DNA from: Meiothermus sp. CFH 77666
GTDB lineage: Bacteria; Deinococcota; Deinococci; Deinococcales; Thermaceae
Direction: 5' to 3'
DNA: 61,200 nt
Assembly: GCF_017497985.1 (NCBI RefSeq)
Contig: NZ_JAGDFV010000022.1
Location: 1 to 61,200 of the forward strand
The position numbers were made by a program, and so were the translations under genes. Numbering within the stretch: the stretch's first letter is position 1; the number at the start of each line of letters is the position of its first letter. Below, in pieces: positions 26,082 to 35,340 of the stretch. The notes under the pieces are model-generated. The model searched no databases, was not told the DNA's origin, and saw only the letters and a program-made list of their open reading frames with translations.

Positions 26082-27257
26082 TCAGGAAAAGATCTGGCGC
26101 AGTGCTTCAACCTTATCGGTGTTTTCCCAGGGGAAGCCTTCGCGGCCAAAGTGGCCGTAGGCCGAGGTGGGGGTGTAGATGGGGCGGCGCAGGTTGAGGT
26201 TCTCGATAATGGCCCTGGGTCGGGCATCGAAGACTTTCTGGGCGGCCTCGGTCAGCTTTTCATCGGGCACAATACCCGTGCCAAAGGTCTCCACCCGCAT
26301 TCCCACCGGGCGGGCTTTGCCGATGGCGTAGGCCAGCTCGATGAGCGCCCGTTTGGCCAGCCCGGCGGCCACGATGTTCTTGGCGATGTAGCGGGCATAG
26401 TAGGCCGCCGAGCGGTCTACCTTGGTGGGGTCTTTGCCGCTGAAGGCCCCCCCGCCGTGGGGCACAGCACCCCCGTAGGTGTCTACGATAATCTTGCGCC
26501 CGGTGAGGCCGGTGTCGCCGTGCGGTCCGCCAATCACAAACTTGCCCGAGGGGTTTACCAGGTAGAGGGTTTCCTTGCTCAGGTACTGCTCCGGAATGGC
26601 CTTCTCGATGACCAGGGTGCGAATGTCGTGCTGAATCTGGTCGGCCTCGACCTCTTCGGAGTGCTGAGTGGAGACCAGCGCCGTCCCCACGTAGAGCGGC
26701 GTCTGACCCTCATAGACCACGGTCACCTGGGCCTTACCGTCCGGGCGCAGGTAAGGGATCTCGCCGGTCTTGCGGGCTTCGGCCAGGCGGCGGGTGAGCC
26801 GGTGGGCGAGCGAGATGGGCAGCGGCATCAGCTCGGGGGTCTCGTCGGTGGCATAGCCGAACATTAGACCTTGGTCGCCAGCGCCCACCTGATCGAACGG
26901 GTCTCGTGAGCCCAACACCCGCCACTCCCAGGACTCGTTGACCCCGCCGGCAATGTCGGGTGACTGCTCGTCTATGGCGGTAAGCACCGCACAGGTGTCA
27001 CCATCGAAGCCGTACTTGGCCCGGGTATAGCCCACCTCGAGCACGGTCTGTCGCACCAGGCGGGGAATGTCCACATAGCTCTCGGTGGTAATCTCGCCCG
27101 CCACCATCACCAGACCCGTGGTCACCAGGGTTTCGCAGGCCACCCTGGCCTCGGCATCCTCAGCCAGAATAGCATCCAGCACCGCATCGGAAATGCGGTC
27201 GGCTAGCTTGTCGGGGTGCCCTTCCGTCACCGATTCCGAAGTTACCAGTCGTTGCAA
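26082..27257 (-). CDS. metK: S-adenosylmethionine synthetase
   Basis: 391-residue enzyme making SAM from methionine and ATP. Conserved segments: [22 protein letters not shown] (N-terminal ATP/metal site, read in part), [12 protein letters not shown] and [19 protein letters not shown]. Begins at TTG 27257, with AGGAGG about 7 nt upstream, so a rare start codon with a strong ribosome site. TATACT at 27307-27302 is a plausible -10. I see no SAM riboswitch fold in the short leader. Confidence 0.96.
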   Translation of the reverse strand: MQRLVTSESVTEGHPDKLADRISDAVLDAILAEDAEARVACETLVTTGLVMVAGEITTESYVDIPRLVRQTVLEVGYTRAKYGFDGDTCAVLTAIDEQSPDIAGGVNESWEWRVLGSRDPFDQVGAGDQGLMFGYATDETPELMPLPISLAHRLTRRLAEARKTGEIPYLRPDGKAQVTVVYEGQTPLYVGTALVSTQHSEEVEADQIQHDIRTLVIEKAIPEQYLSKETLYLVNPSGKFVIGGPHGDTGLTGRKIIVDTYGGAVPHGGGAFSGKDPTKVDRSAAYYARYIAKNIVAAGLAKRALIELAYAIGKARPVGMRVETFGTGIVPDEKLTEAAQKVFDARPRAIIENLNLRRPIYTPTSAYGHFGREGFPWENTDKVEALRQIFS

Positions 27258-27301
27258 CTTTGTCCTCCTGTAGCACGCAGTAAAGCCGCGTCAACCGACA
27301 A

Positions 27302-27307
27302 AGTATA
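27302..27307 (-). promoter_or_regulatory. metK -10 hexamer
   Basis: TATACT on the minus strand about 45 nt before the TTG start, with no good -35 at 17-18 nt. Further upstream (27430-27449) a fragment CTGGATTGCTTCGGCAGA matches one arm of the REP-like repeat at 21830. Confidence 0.45.
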
Positions 27308-27458
27308 GCACTCCCATGAGCAGTTCGTTCCACGGAAGCCTGAACTCGAGTACCTCGGTGTAGATGAGCATGCGAAACGCCGTTATTACCAGCGATTATA
27401 GGGAGCGCAACCCTGAACTCTAGCTGCCCTTCTGGATTGCTTCGGCAGACCGCCCGGA

Positions 27459-30047
27459 CTACTTCCGGGTTCGCACCTGCTCGCTAATCAGAGCGATGAA
27501 TTCCTGCACGATGCGAGCATCGAGGGTATCGCCTGCTTGTTTGCGCAGCTCGCGCAAGGCGTCTTGCTGGCTCCAGGCGGCCTTGTAGGGGCGTGACTGA
27601 AGCAGGGCATCGTACACGTCCACTACGGCAAAAAGGCGGGCCTCGAGGGGAATCTCGTCCCCGGTCAAACCAAAGGGATAGCCCGAGCCATCTATCCGCT
27701 CGTGATGGTAGCGCACGATGTTGCGGGCCGTCTGGGACAAAAAACCCAGGTTTTCCAGCATGCCAAACCCAATATCGCAGTGGCTTTGCATGATGCGCCA
27801 CTCGGCATCGGTGAGGGTTCCGGGTTTGAGCAAAATTGAGTCCGGAATGGCCAGCTTCCCCAGGTCGTGCAGGTAGGCCCCCATGCGCAGCCCTTCAATA
27901 TCGGGAAAACCCAGGCGCTGCCCCAGGGCTTCGCTCAGGGCCACTACCCGGTCGGTATGACCTTTGGTCTCGAGGTCGCGTAACTCCAGGCCTAATCCTA
28001 AAGCACGCAGAGCATCCTCGCGGGTTCGGGTGATCTCCTCGAGGTGGGCAACGCGCTCCAAAGCACGCTCGAGGCGCCGGGCCACCGCCTCGAGCAAGGA
28101 GATGTGCTCCTCCGTAATACAGGCTTTGTAATCAAAGCTAGCCAGGGTAAGGGCGCCATAGGGCATTCCCCGCAAGTAGAGGGGGGCGGTCAGGAGAGTC
28201 CGCAGGTTGTGGGCTTTCAGGCTGGGCCAGGCTCCATCCCAGGTCTGGTAATCGTCAATGTACTGGGCCGTTCCCAAAGACAGCGCAAGGCCCATGAAGC
28301 CCCTGCCAAGCTCCACGGGAAGGGTCGTGAAGTGCTGGAGCCGAGCCTCGCCCGGCTGCTCATGACCCAGCACCAACCGCATCACCCCTGTACCTTCGTT
28401 TGGATCCTGCAATTCCAATCGGTAAAAACCCCCGGCGCTCAAGTTGGTTAGATCCAATAGGGTTTGCAGGGCCCGCCGGGCCATGAGGGGGGGGTCATCG
28501 AGGGTCTCGAGTTCCGCCGACATCTGCACCAAACGGCGGTACCGTTCGGTTTCGCGGTTGGCTTGCTCGAGGGCCTGCAAGCGCGAGAGCATAACACCGG
28601 CTACCTTGGCCAGGGCCTCCAGGGCATAGCGATCCTGCGGCCTCAATACGCCACCCGCCCCTGCCGTATCCACCGAGAGCACCCCCGCGATCCGTCCTTC
28701 AGGGTCGCCCAGCGGTACTCCCAGGTAAGCAGCCTTAACCCGGTTCCCAGAGGTGAAAACCGCCTGCGTTTCGGTCGAGACATCGGGAAGGTATAAAGTA
28801 CTGCGCTGTTCCAGTACCTGCCAGGCCAGGCCCTGCCCCCGCACATGCCGCGAGCCAACGGCCCGCTCTGCCGCATGGCCTGCTGCTGCCACTACCTCGA
28901 GCAGGTCATCTTTGGGGCGATAAAGCGTAACCAGACTGGTTGAAGCCCTGGTCTGCTCCAGAGCCTCCTGCACAATCCGCTGCAAAAGCTCTTCGGTGGT
29001 TTGTGCTGCCGTCAAGCCCTGGCTGATGTGGGCCAGCATTTGCAAGCGAACCAGCTCCCGTTCCTGGGCAGTTTGGGCTTCCAGGCGTGCCAGAACCTGC
29101 CCCACCCCCCGGCCAAAGGATTCCAGAACCGCGGCGTCTTCGGGTTCAAACGGTTGCTTTGAATAAGCCACCACCACCCCAAAGCCCTCTCCGTGCGCAT
29201 CCTGAACGGGCACAAAGGCCGCATACTCCATGGAGTCTGTGGTAACGTTGAGGTACAAGCGAGGGTCGTCCATGCGCACCATTTGCACCTGGCGATTTTC
29301 CAGAGCCGACCAGGAAACCCCTTTTCCGCGCGGCACGGCAAGGCCCAGCGCGTCTTCCCAGTTCACAGCTGCAAAAACCTTGAGTTCATCGCCCATCCGA
29401 CGCAAGGCCACCGCCCGCTCTTCGCCCAAAATTTCCAAAATCAGATGCGGCAGTGACTGCCACAATAGCTCGGCCTCGCGGAAGGTGGATAGCACCCCCA
29501 GCACACGGGCCAACCGCTCTTCACGCTCGAGACGAGCCTGGGTGTTTTGCCGCTCCTTCAGGGTCTGCAATACCACCCCCAGGCTGGAGCCCAACTCCTG
29601 CGCCAGGGGTAGGGCCTCTGAAGAGAACGGCGCCGCCTCGAGACGGTCGAGGCAGAGCCAGGCCTCTACCTTGCCTTTGAGCGGTACCGGAACAACCAGC
29701 GACCAGTAAATCCGGTGCAGGGTCTGCCGATCCTGGGATGTCAGCCCGCTCAGCTCGGGCCGAACCTCCACGATGTTAGGCCGGGCCAAAAGCGCATCTT
29801 CCAGGCTGGCCCCATACCAACGCAGCTCGTCCTCGAGGCTCAGGGCGTATCGGGGCAAAGGGATGTTGTGGCCTCGCATGGCCACAAAACGATAAACGTT
29901 ACCTTGCCGCAGCAAGGCAGAACCGGCCTGAGCCCCAGGAATCAAGCGCAGGGCCCCCTCAAGCGCCGCCGTCAGGAGCGAGTCCAGATCGGGGCTGCTC
30001 ACCAGTTCTCGTAAGAGGGCCAGCATGCCCTGATATGAAGCGCTCAT
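27459..30047 (-). CDS. multi-GAF HD-GYP phosphodiesterase
   Basis: 862 residues from ATG 30047 (frame open 42 nt further). Four or so GAF-type sensor domains occupy about residues 5-640, joined by helical linkers. The C-terminal HD-GYP domain has KGHTDRVVALSEALG, YLHDLGKLAIPD, SHCDIGFGML, the signature HHERIDGSGYP and DVYDALLQSRPYK. Catalytic residues are complete, so it should degrade cyclic di-GMP in response to small ligands. No membrane helix is seen, so cytoplasmic. Confidence 0.92.
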   Translation of the reverse strand: MSASYQGMLALLRELVSSPDLDSLLTAALEGALRLIPGAQAGSALLRQGNVYRFVAMRGHNIPLPRYALSLEDELRWYGASLEDALLARPNIVEVRPELSGLTSQDRQTLHRIYWSLVVPVPLKGKVEAWLCLDRLEAAPFSSEALPLAQELGSSLGVVLQTLKERQNTQARLEREERLARVLGVLSTFREAELLWQSLPHLILEILGEERAVALRRMGDELKVFAAVNWEDALGLAVPRGKGVSWSALENRQVQMVRMDDPRLYLNVTTDSMEYAAFVPVQDAHGEGFGVVVAYSKQPFEPEDAAVLESFGRGVGQVLARLEAQTAQERELVRLQMLAHISQGLTAAQTTEELLQRIVQEALEQTRASTSLVTLYRPKDDLLEVVAAAGHAAERAVGSRHVRGQGLAWQVLEQRSTLYLPDVSTETQAVFTSGNRVKAAYLGVPLGDPEGRIAGVLSVDTAGAGGVLRPQDRYALEALAKVAGVMLSRLQALEQANRETERYRRLVQMSAELETLDDPPLMARRALQTLLDLTNLSAGGFYRLELQDPNEGTGVMRLVLGHEQPGEARLQHFTTLPVELGRGFMGLALSLGTAQYIDDYQTWDGAWPSLKAHNLRTLLTAPLYLRGMPYGALTLASFDYKACITEEHISLLEAVARRLERALERVAHLEEITRTREDALRALGLGLELRDLETKGHTDRVVALSEALGQRLGFPDIEGLRMGAYLHDLGKLAIPDSILLKPGTLTDAEWRIMQSHCDIGFGMLENLGFLSQTARNIVRYHHERIDGSGYPFGLTGDEIPLEARLFAVVDVYDALLQSRPYKAAWSQQDALRELRKQAGDTLDARIVQEFIALISEQVRTRK

Positions 30048-30528
30048 CTCAGCATAGCCTAGGGCTATATGACTGCAGCACAAGGTCATGCATCACAACC
30101 TACAATCCCATCTGCCGAATTGGTTAGAGTACTGGGTTTAATTTTATATTAAAAATGCGCTCAGAAAGGCATTTTCTGGCCGCATCCCACGGTTCGGCGC
30201 TCAAGGCGGTCAGAGGATTTCGAGCTTTCTGGCAGAGGGGAATCGCAAACCAGCCCCCCTGGGCAACGAGGCCCCCAGCTTGTGTTCGGGGGTCGATCAG
30301 ATGAGGGAAGTCAACACACCAATGGGCTGCAAGACTGCAAGACTGCAAGCTGCAAGACTGCTAATCACATAGCGCCTAAACGAATGAGCTATAATGAAGC
30401 AGGGTCGAGCGAAAAACCGGCCCTGTCCCCGCCACCACAACTGACCGCCTTGTTTTGCAAAGCTGCGCTCAGGAAGGCAACCAGCAACCTCGAGTGGGTC
30501 GTAATGTTTAGATACAAAGGGGAATCTT
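30048..30528. other. 480-nt spacer with 7/8-bp array and promoter
   Basis: No gene recognised. Contents: an AT-rich stretch near 30138-30164, a tandem array of CTGCAAG/CTGCAAGA units at 30327-30361 with mixed 7/8-bp period, and TATAAT at 30390-30395, a consensus -10 for the plus-strand gene at 30529 (leader about 130 nt). The gene itself has AAAGGGG about 6 nt before its ATG. Confidence 0.5.
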
Positions 30529-31461
30529 ATGGAATTAGAGCGCCAAGCCCAACTAGAGGCAGAAGCTCTGTCGCGACGTGTGTTGATCCACGACATCCTG
30601 CGCCGTTTGCGCGGCCAGGATAACAATCTACTGCCCTACAGTGCGGTTTTGGAGTTACGACCCAGAGGGGAGTCTTACAAGGGGCTACAAACCATCGAGG
30701 TAGACAAAATTATCGGCTCAGTGGATCGCTATGGTGACTTCGACGCAGAGTTCATGCCCAAAGAACCTTTTACCTTAGATCGCTGGATCAAGCTGCGCCA
30801 GGCACAGCTCGAGGGCACCGAGTTTCCCCCCATTGACGTTTATAAGGTTGGCGATATTTATTTCGTCAAGGATGGCAACCACCGCACCGCGCTGGCCAAA
30901 GCCCAGGGTCAGCACTTTATTGATGCCTACGTAATCGAGCTGGATGTGCCGGTAGATTTAGACCCCGACGATACCCTCAAGGACGTGATTTTGAAGGGCG
31001 AGTACGCCCAGTTTTTGGAGCAAACCCGGCTGCCCGAGTTGCGCCCAGGCCACGAGCCCATCCTGTTCAGCAAGGCCGGGCGCTACGACGTTCTGCTCGA
31101 CCACATCCGCACCCATCAGTACTTCATGGGCCTCAACCAGAAGCGCTCGATTAGCTGGGAAGAAGCCGTCACCGACTGGTACGACAACCTCTACCTGCCC
31201 ACCATCCTGGAAATCCGCGAAAACGGGGTGATGAAGAACTTCCCGGGCCGCACCGAGGCCGACCTCTACCTGTGGATTTCCGATCACCGCTACTTTTTAT
31301 CACAGGCCATCGGCCATGACGTGGGGCCCGAAGAAGCCACCCTTTCGGCCCGTCGGCAGGCCCAAAAAGGCCCTTTGAGTCGGTTGGTGGAGTGGTTGAC
31401 CGCATGGCTGGCCCGTCTCGCTCCCTTCCACAAGCCCTCTGCGGTCAACGAAAGCGGTTAG
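30529..31461 (+). CDS. ParB-like N-terminal-domain protein, unknown role
   Basis: 310 residues. Central part YKVGDIYFVKDGNHRTALAKAQG resembles the ParB/sulfiredoxin fold, where the basic GNHR segment binds CTP or nucleic acid in ParB relatives. The C-terminal region (about 180-300) is helical with many aromatic residues, and 285-300 may be amphipathic. No ParA partner is adjacent, although a decayed parA lies at 48.1-48.5 kb. I cannot assign a function. The start is supported by AAAGGGG upstream. Confidence 0.7.
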   Translation: MELERQAQLEAEALSRRVLIHDILRRLRGQDNNLLPYSAVLELRPRGESYKGLQTIEVDKIIGSVDRYGDFDAEFMPKEPFTLDRWIKLRQAQLEGTEFPPIDVYKVGDIYFVKDGNHRTALAKAQGQHFIDAYVIELDVPVDLDPDDTLKDVILKGEYAQFLEQTRLPELRPGHEPILFSKAGRYDVLLDHIRTHQYFMGLNQKRSISWEEAVTDWYDNLYLPTILEIRENGVMKNFPGRTEADLYLWISDHRYFLSQAIGHDVGPEEATLSARRQAQKGPLSRLVEWLTAWLARLAPFHKPSAVNESG

Positions 31462-31574
31462 CGCGTCTTATACGAATAGCCGGTATGGCGGTGTTGACCG
31501 TACTGGGTACGCAGCGACGCACTGGCAGATTTGGACGGTTTCTCGTTATAACAGACAAAGACGCTTGGGGCACG

Positions 31575-32186
31575 CTATCGAAGAAGTTTGAGGCCACCAG
31601 GGGTCTCTATAAAGGCCATCAGTTCGGGGTTTGGGGCGAACTCCAGACGAACCTTGCCCCAGTCGAGATCCAGCGCCTTCAGCACAGCGCGTACTGCGTC
31701 CGGCTCCGGGTGAAGCAGCGCCAGTTCCAGCAGGCGACAACCCCCATCCGGCAGGGTATCGGTAGGGTGCCCTGGGCCCCACTGAATCAGGTAGGGCACC
31801 ACCCCACCCCAGTGCAAGCGCCCGTCCTCGGGAAGGGTGATGCGCCAGTGCAGGTCTCCCCTGCAGGCCTCCCGCGCCGGGCCAAGCTCGAGGCCCTGGT
31901 AGCGCTCCAGGGACTCGGTGCGGGCCACCCAGGTGTGCAGGCGGGGGGCTCCGCTAAAGTCGTCGAGGTTGAACCAGCGCGGCTGGGCCGGCGGCGGGGC
32001 TTCGGGGTCAACCGCGATGATTTCCAGATAGGCCCCCTTGCCCAGGTTCAGCAAACGGTTGTGCGTGCCCATCAAGGGATGCTTGCCCCCGGCGGGCGGT
32101 AGCTCCAGCCCCAGCCTGTCCTGTACGTAGCGCAGCCCCTCTGCCAGGGTTCTGGCCGCTACTACCAGGTGATCCAGATGGGTCAT
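31575..32186 (-). CDS. glyoxalase-like (VOC) protein
   Basis: 203 residues beginning [20 protein letters not shown], the typical start of glyoxalase-like proteins (PF13468 type), with [10 protein letters not shown] and a C-terminal [12 protein letters not shown]. The fold binds a metal and acts as isomerase, lyase or resistance protein. The specific substrate is not visible. Its ATG overlaps the hydroxyacyl-CoA dehydrogenase stop by 4 nt (ATGA), indicating translational coupling. Confidence 0.82.
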   Translation of the reverse strand: MTHLDHLVVAARTLAEGLRYVQDRLGLELPPAGGKHPLMGTHNRLLNLGKGAYLEIIAVDPEAPPPAQPRWFNLDDFSGAPRLHTWVARTESLERYQGLELGPAREACRGDLHWRITLPEDGRLHWGGVVPYLIQWGPGHPTDTLPDGGCRLLELALLHPEPDAVRAVLKALDLDWGKVRLEFAPNPELMAFIETPGGLKLLR

Positions 32187-33055
32187 CCGATTTTGTTGCC
32201 CTTTTCGTCGTAGCGGTAGAAACCCCGTCCGCTCTTGCGCCCCAAAAGCCCGGCCTGCACCATCTTGCGTAGCAGGGGTGAGGGGCGGTATTTATCGTCG
32301 CCCAGACCCCGGTGCAACACCTCCATGATGGAGAGACAGGTATCCAGGCCAATAAAGTCGGCCAGGGTGAGGGGGCCCATGGGGTGGTTCATGCCCAGCT
32401 TCATAACCTGGTCTATGGCCTCGGGGGTGGCGACGCCTTCCATCACGCACTGCACCGCCTCGTTGAGCATGGGCAAAAGAATCCGGTTAGAGACAAAACC
32501 GGGGTAGTCGTTGACCTCGACCGGGGTCTTGCCCATCCGACGGGCCGCCTCGAGCACGGCCTGGGTGGTGGCATCGTCGGTCAGATGCCCCCGGATCACC
32601 TCGACCAGTTCCATCAGGGGAACCGGGTTCATGAAGTGCATCCCGATGAAGCGCTCGGGCCGGCGGGTGGCTGAGGCCAGCCGGGTGATGGGAATCGAGG
32701 AGGTGTTGGAGGCCAGGATGGCCCCGGGCTTCGCTGTCTGGTCGAGTTCACGGAACAGGCCCAGCTTGGTGGGCTCGTCTTCCACAATGGCCTCAACAAT
32801 CAGATCGCAGTCGCTCAGGTCGGCCAGGTGAACGGTGGTGGTCAGCCGCCCCAGGGCGGCGTCGTGGGCGCTCTGATCGAGCTTACCCTTTTCCAGCAGC
32901 TTGCCCAGCGAACGCCGGATGGTGTTCAGGCCGCGCTCGAGGAAGGCGGCCTCGAGGTCGCGCAGCACCACGTCGTAGCCCGCCTGAGCCGCCACCTGGG
33001 CAATGCCGGCCCCCATCTGCCCTGCACCAATCACGCCAATCTTGCGAATTTCCAT
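32183..33055 (-). CDS. 3-hydroxybutyryl-CoA dehydrogenase
   Basis: 290-residue NAD(P)-dependent enzyme, acetoacetyl-CoA to 3-hydroxybutyryl-CoA. Rossmann motif [21 protein letters not shown] at residues 8-28 (read in part), [13 protein letters not shown], the catalytic His in [18 protein letters not shown], and C-terminal [16 protein letters not shown]. It precedes and overlaps the VOC gene by 4 nt. TAGGAT lies 6 nt before the ATG, and an AGGAT ribosome site is the alternative reading. Likely fatty-acid or butanoate metabolism. Confidence 0.92.
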   Translation of the reverse strand: MEIRKIGVIGAGQMGAGIAQVAAQAGYDVVLRDLEAAFLERGLNTIRRSLGKLLEKGKLDQSAHDAALGRLTTTVHLADLSDCDLIVEAIVEDEPTKLGLFRELDQTAKPGAILASNTSSIPITRLASATRRPERFIGMHFMNPVPLMELVEVIRGHLTDDATTQAVLEAARRMGKTPVEVNDYPGFVSNRILLPMLNEAVQCVMEGVATPEAIDQVMKLGMNHPMGPLTLADFIGLDTCLSIMEVLHRGLGDDKYRPSPLLRKMVQAGLLGRKSGRGFYRYDEKGNKIG

Positions 33056-33146
33056 GGCTTCATCCTATCGCGCTTTGAGGCCGCTGTGGATGCTTGAAGG
33101 GGCCTCGGGCCATCTGTAAAGCCGTTCCCCTAACCCTCCGCCCGCG

Positions 33147-34190
33147 TCACCGAGTCCGCGTCACCTTGAACAGGTTGCGCGGGGCATCAGGGTCGAAGCC
33201 CCTGGCTACCGAGAGCTCGGCGGCAAAAGGGTAGAAGGCCTGGGCCAGCAGGATGGCGTCTAGCACCGGGTGGAGCTTGGCGGGCAGCGGCAAAGGGGTG
33301 TGGGCCAGCTCCAGGGCCTCGGCCTCGGAGGAGGCCACCAGCAGATGCCCCCCTTTGCCCCGCAGGTTTTCCAGCAAGCTCACCAGACCGGGCAGCGGCT
33401 TGTCCTTTGGCGCCAGCACCAGCAGGGGAAAGTCGGGCTCCACCAGGGCCACCGGGCCGTGGAGCAGCTCTGCCCCGGACATGGCCTCGGCATGAAAGGC
33501 GCTGGTCTCTTTGAGCTTGAGAGCCAGTTCGTGGGCCACCGCAAACCCGTAGCCACGCCCCACCACCAGGCCGTTATCCGCCCCCACCAGGGCCTCCAAG
33601 CCCGCCTGCCAGTTGGCATGAACCGCCTTGTATAGAGCCTCGGGCAGCATGGCCAGGGCCTCCTTAAGAGGCTTGTCTTCGGCCCAGGCCGCCACCAGCT
33701 GGGCCAGCGAGGCCAGGGTGGCCAGGTAGCTTTTGGTAGCCGCCACAGCCTCTTCGGCCCCGGCCCACAAGGGCAGCACCACCTCGGCGGTCTGGGCCAG
33801 GGGCGAGCGATCCTGGTTGACCAGGGCCAGGGTGAGGGCCCCGTCGCGGCGGGCCTGGCGGGTCACCTCGATCAGATCGGGGCTCTGACCCGACTGCGAA
33901 ATTGCGATGACCAGGGCCCGGTGCAGGGCCAGGTGCTGCCCATAAACGGTGTGTATCGAGGGAATGGCCGAGGAGCAGACCAGCCCCAGAAGGCTCTCGA
34001 TCAGGTACTTGCCATACAGTGCGGCATGATCGGAGCTACCGCGGGCCACCGTGAGCACAAAAGGGGGGGTGTGGCGACGCAAAAAAGTACCCAGCAGCTC
34101 CATCTCGCTCTTGTTTTCGCGCAGGGCTTGCTCCACCACCTGAGGGGCCTGGTGGGCTTCTTTGAACATTTTGGTCTCGGCTGCTTTCAT
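33147..34190 (-). CDS. SIS-domain sugar isomerase/deaminase (NagB-II or AgaS type)
   Basis: 347 residues with two SIS domains. Like the isomerase half of GlmS but without the glutaminase domain: VARGSSDHAALYGKYLIESL, AISQSGQSPDLIEVTRQAR, AATKSYLATL and GRGYGFAVAHELALKLKETSAFHAEAMSGAELLHGP. Such stand-alone proteins deaminate glucosamine-6-phosphate to fructose-6-phosphate. Its start overlaps the nagA stop by 4 nt (ATGA), so it would use the NagA product directly. Confidence 0.88.
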   Translation of the reverse strand: MKAAETKMFKEAHQAPQVVEQALRENKSEMELLGTFLRRHTPPFVLTVARGSSDHAALYGKYLIESLLGLVCSSAIPSIHTVYGQHLALHRALVIAISQSGQSPDLIEVTRQARRDGALTLALVNQDRSPLAQTAEVVLPLWAGAEEAVAATKSYLATLASLAQLVAAWAEDKPLKEALAMLPEALYKAVHANWQAGLEALVGADNGLVVGRGYGFAVAHELALKLKETSAFHAEAMSGAELLHGPVALVEPDFPLLVLAPKDKPLPGLVSLLENLRGKGGHLLVASSEAEALELAHTPLPLPAKLHPVLDAILLAQAFYPFAAELSVARGFDPDAPRNLFKVTRTR

Positions 34191-35284
34191 GCGGGCACCC
34201 TCACCTTTTGGCCTCCAATATAGACTTCCTCGAGCGTGAAATCCTCTCCCAGCACCACCAGATCGGCGGGCAACCCCACTTCCAGGCCGCTCTCCAGGCC
34301 GATGTACAACGCAGCGTGCCCCGAGGTCATCTGAAGAATGTCGTGCAAGGCATAGCCCCAGCGGCTCAGGTTCCGGGCGGCCTGGTTCATCGTGAGGGCG
34401 CTCCCGGCCAGGGTACCATCGGCCAGGAAGACCCCCTCGCCCTTTTTGTAGACCCGGTGCCGCCCCAGACGATACTCCCCCTCGGGCATCCCGGCTGCCG
34501 CGACTGCATCGGTCACCGCGTAGGTGTGGGGAATGGTCTTCCAGGCAACCCGAACCGCCGCCGGGTGGACGTGCAGCCTATCGGGAATGACCTCGGCCCA
34601 TTCGGCCCGCTCGAGGCCCAGCCCCACCACCCCCGGCTCGCGGTGGAGCAGGGGGGTCATGGCGTTGTAGAAGTGGGTAAAGCCCTGTGCTCCGGCCTCG
34701 AAGCCCGCCAGCGACTGGGCATAGGTGGCTTCCGTATGGCCCTGCTGCACCCGCACCCCCTGTGTTTGGAGGAAAGCGATCAGCTCGAGCGCCCCCGGCA
34801 GTTCGGGGGCCAGGGTGACCACCCGGATGGGGGCCAGGGTGAGCAGGTGGCGCATGGTTTCCAGGCTTGGCAGCAACGTGTAGGGCGGCTGGGCGCCCAG
34901 TTTTTGTGGGCTGATGAAGGGGCCTTCCAGGTGCACCCCCAGCACCCGTGCCTCGCCGGGGCCGGGGTTCGCCACCACTGCGGCAATGCCGCGCAGGGCG
35001 GTCTCGAGGTCGGGCAGTGGGGCCGTGACGGTGGTGGCCAGCAGGGCCGTGGTGCCGTGCCGGGCGTGAAAGCGGGCCATCTGCCGCACCGCCGCTTCGC
35101 CTTCCATGCAGTCTGCACCACCACCCCCATGCACGTGCAGATCCACAAACCCCGGCAGAATATAGCGCCTGGGCGCGCCTTCGAGGGAGGCCAGCGGGGT
35201 GATGGCTTGAATGCGCGCATCGAACTCGAGCCGGCCCATACAGGTCAGGTGGGGGGTTACCAGGATACCGTTCAGTTGTGTCAT
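34187..35284 (-). CDS. nagA: N-acetylglucosamine-6-phosphate deacetylase
   Basis: 365-residue amidohydrolase removing acetate from GlcNAc-6-phosphate. DLHVHGGGG, HLEGPFISPQKLGAQP (metal-site Glu), QQGHTEATY, FYNAMTPLLHREPG and the catalytic Asp in AVTDAVAAAGMPEG are all present. Start ATG 35284 shares bases with the stop of a 19-codon mini-ORF, and the gene's end overlaps the SIS gene. It forms an amino-sugar operon with DUF4127 upstream. Confidence 0.94.
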   Translation of the reverse strand: MTQLNGILVTPHLTCMGRLEFDARIQAITPLASLEGAPRRYILPGFVDLHVHGGGGADCMEGEAAVRQMARFHARHGTTALLATTVTAPLPDLETALRGIAAVVANPGPGEARVLGVHLEGPFISPQKLGAQPPYTLLPSLETMRHLLTLAPIRVVTLAPELPGALELIAFLQTQGVRVQQGHTEATYAQSLAGFEAGAQGFTHFYNAMTPLLHREPGVVGLGLERAEWAEVIPDRLHVHPAAVRVAWKTIPHTYAVTDAVAAAGMPEGEYRLGRHRVYKKGEGVFLADGTLAGSALTMNQAARNLSRWGYALHDILQMTSGHAALYIGLESGLEVGLPADLVVLGEDFTLEEVYIGGQKVRVPA

Positions 35285-35340
35285 CTCAGGGCTCCAGTTT
35301 CAGGCTGATGACCTGGTAGAAGGCGCTCGAGGGTCTGCAT
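35281..35340 (-). CDS. 19-codon mini-ORF linking DUF4127 and nagA
   Basis: ATG 35340 shares its A with the DUF4127 stop (TGATG). Its TGA overlaps the nagA ATG (ATGA). GGAGGAGG lies about 6 nt before the mini-ORF ATG, inside the DUF4127 3' end. The peptide would be MQTLERLLPGHQPETGALR. It fills the entire spacer, so ribosomes could pass from DUF4127 to nagA without dissociating. It may be a pure coupling device, a small peptide gene, or a gene remnant. Confidence 0.4.
   Translation of the reverse strand: MQTLERLLPGHQPETGALR

Noticed and set aside
26082-27310. SAM riboswitch before metK
   Set aside because: The leader is only about 40 nt from the predicted -10 and shows none of the conserved SAM-I/II elements.
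30327-30361. Repeat arrays as CRISPR
   Set aside because: Units are 7-8 bp with no spacers, no 23-40 bp direct repeat and no cas genes in the window.
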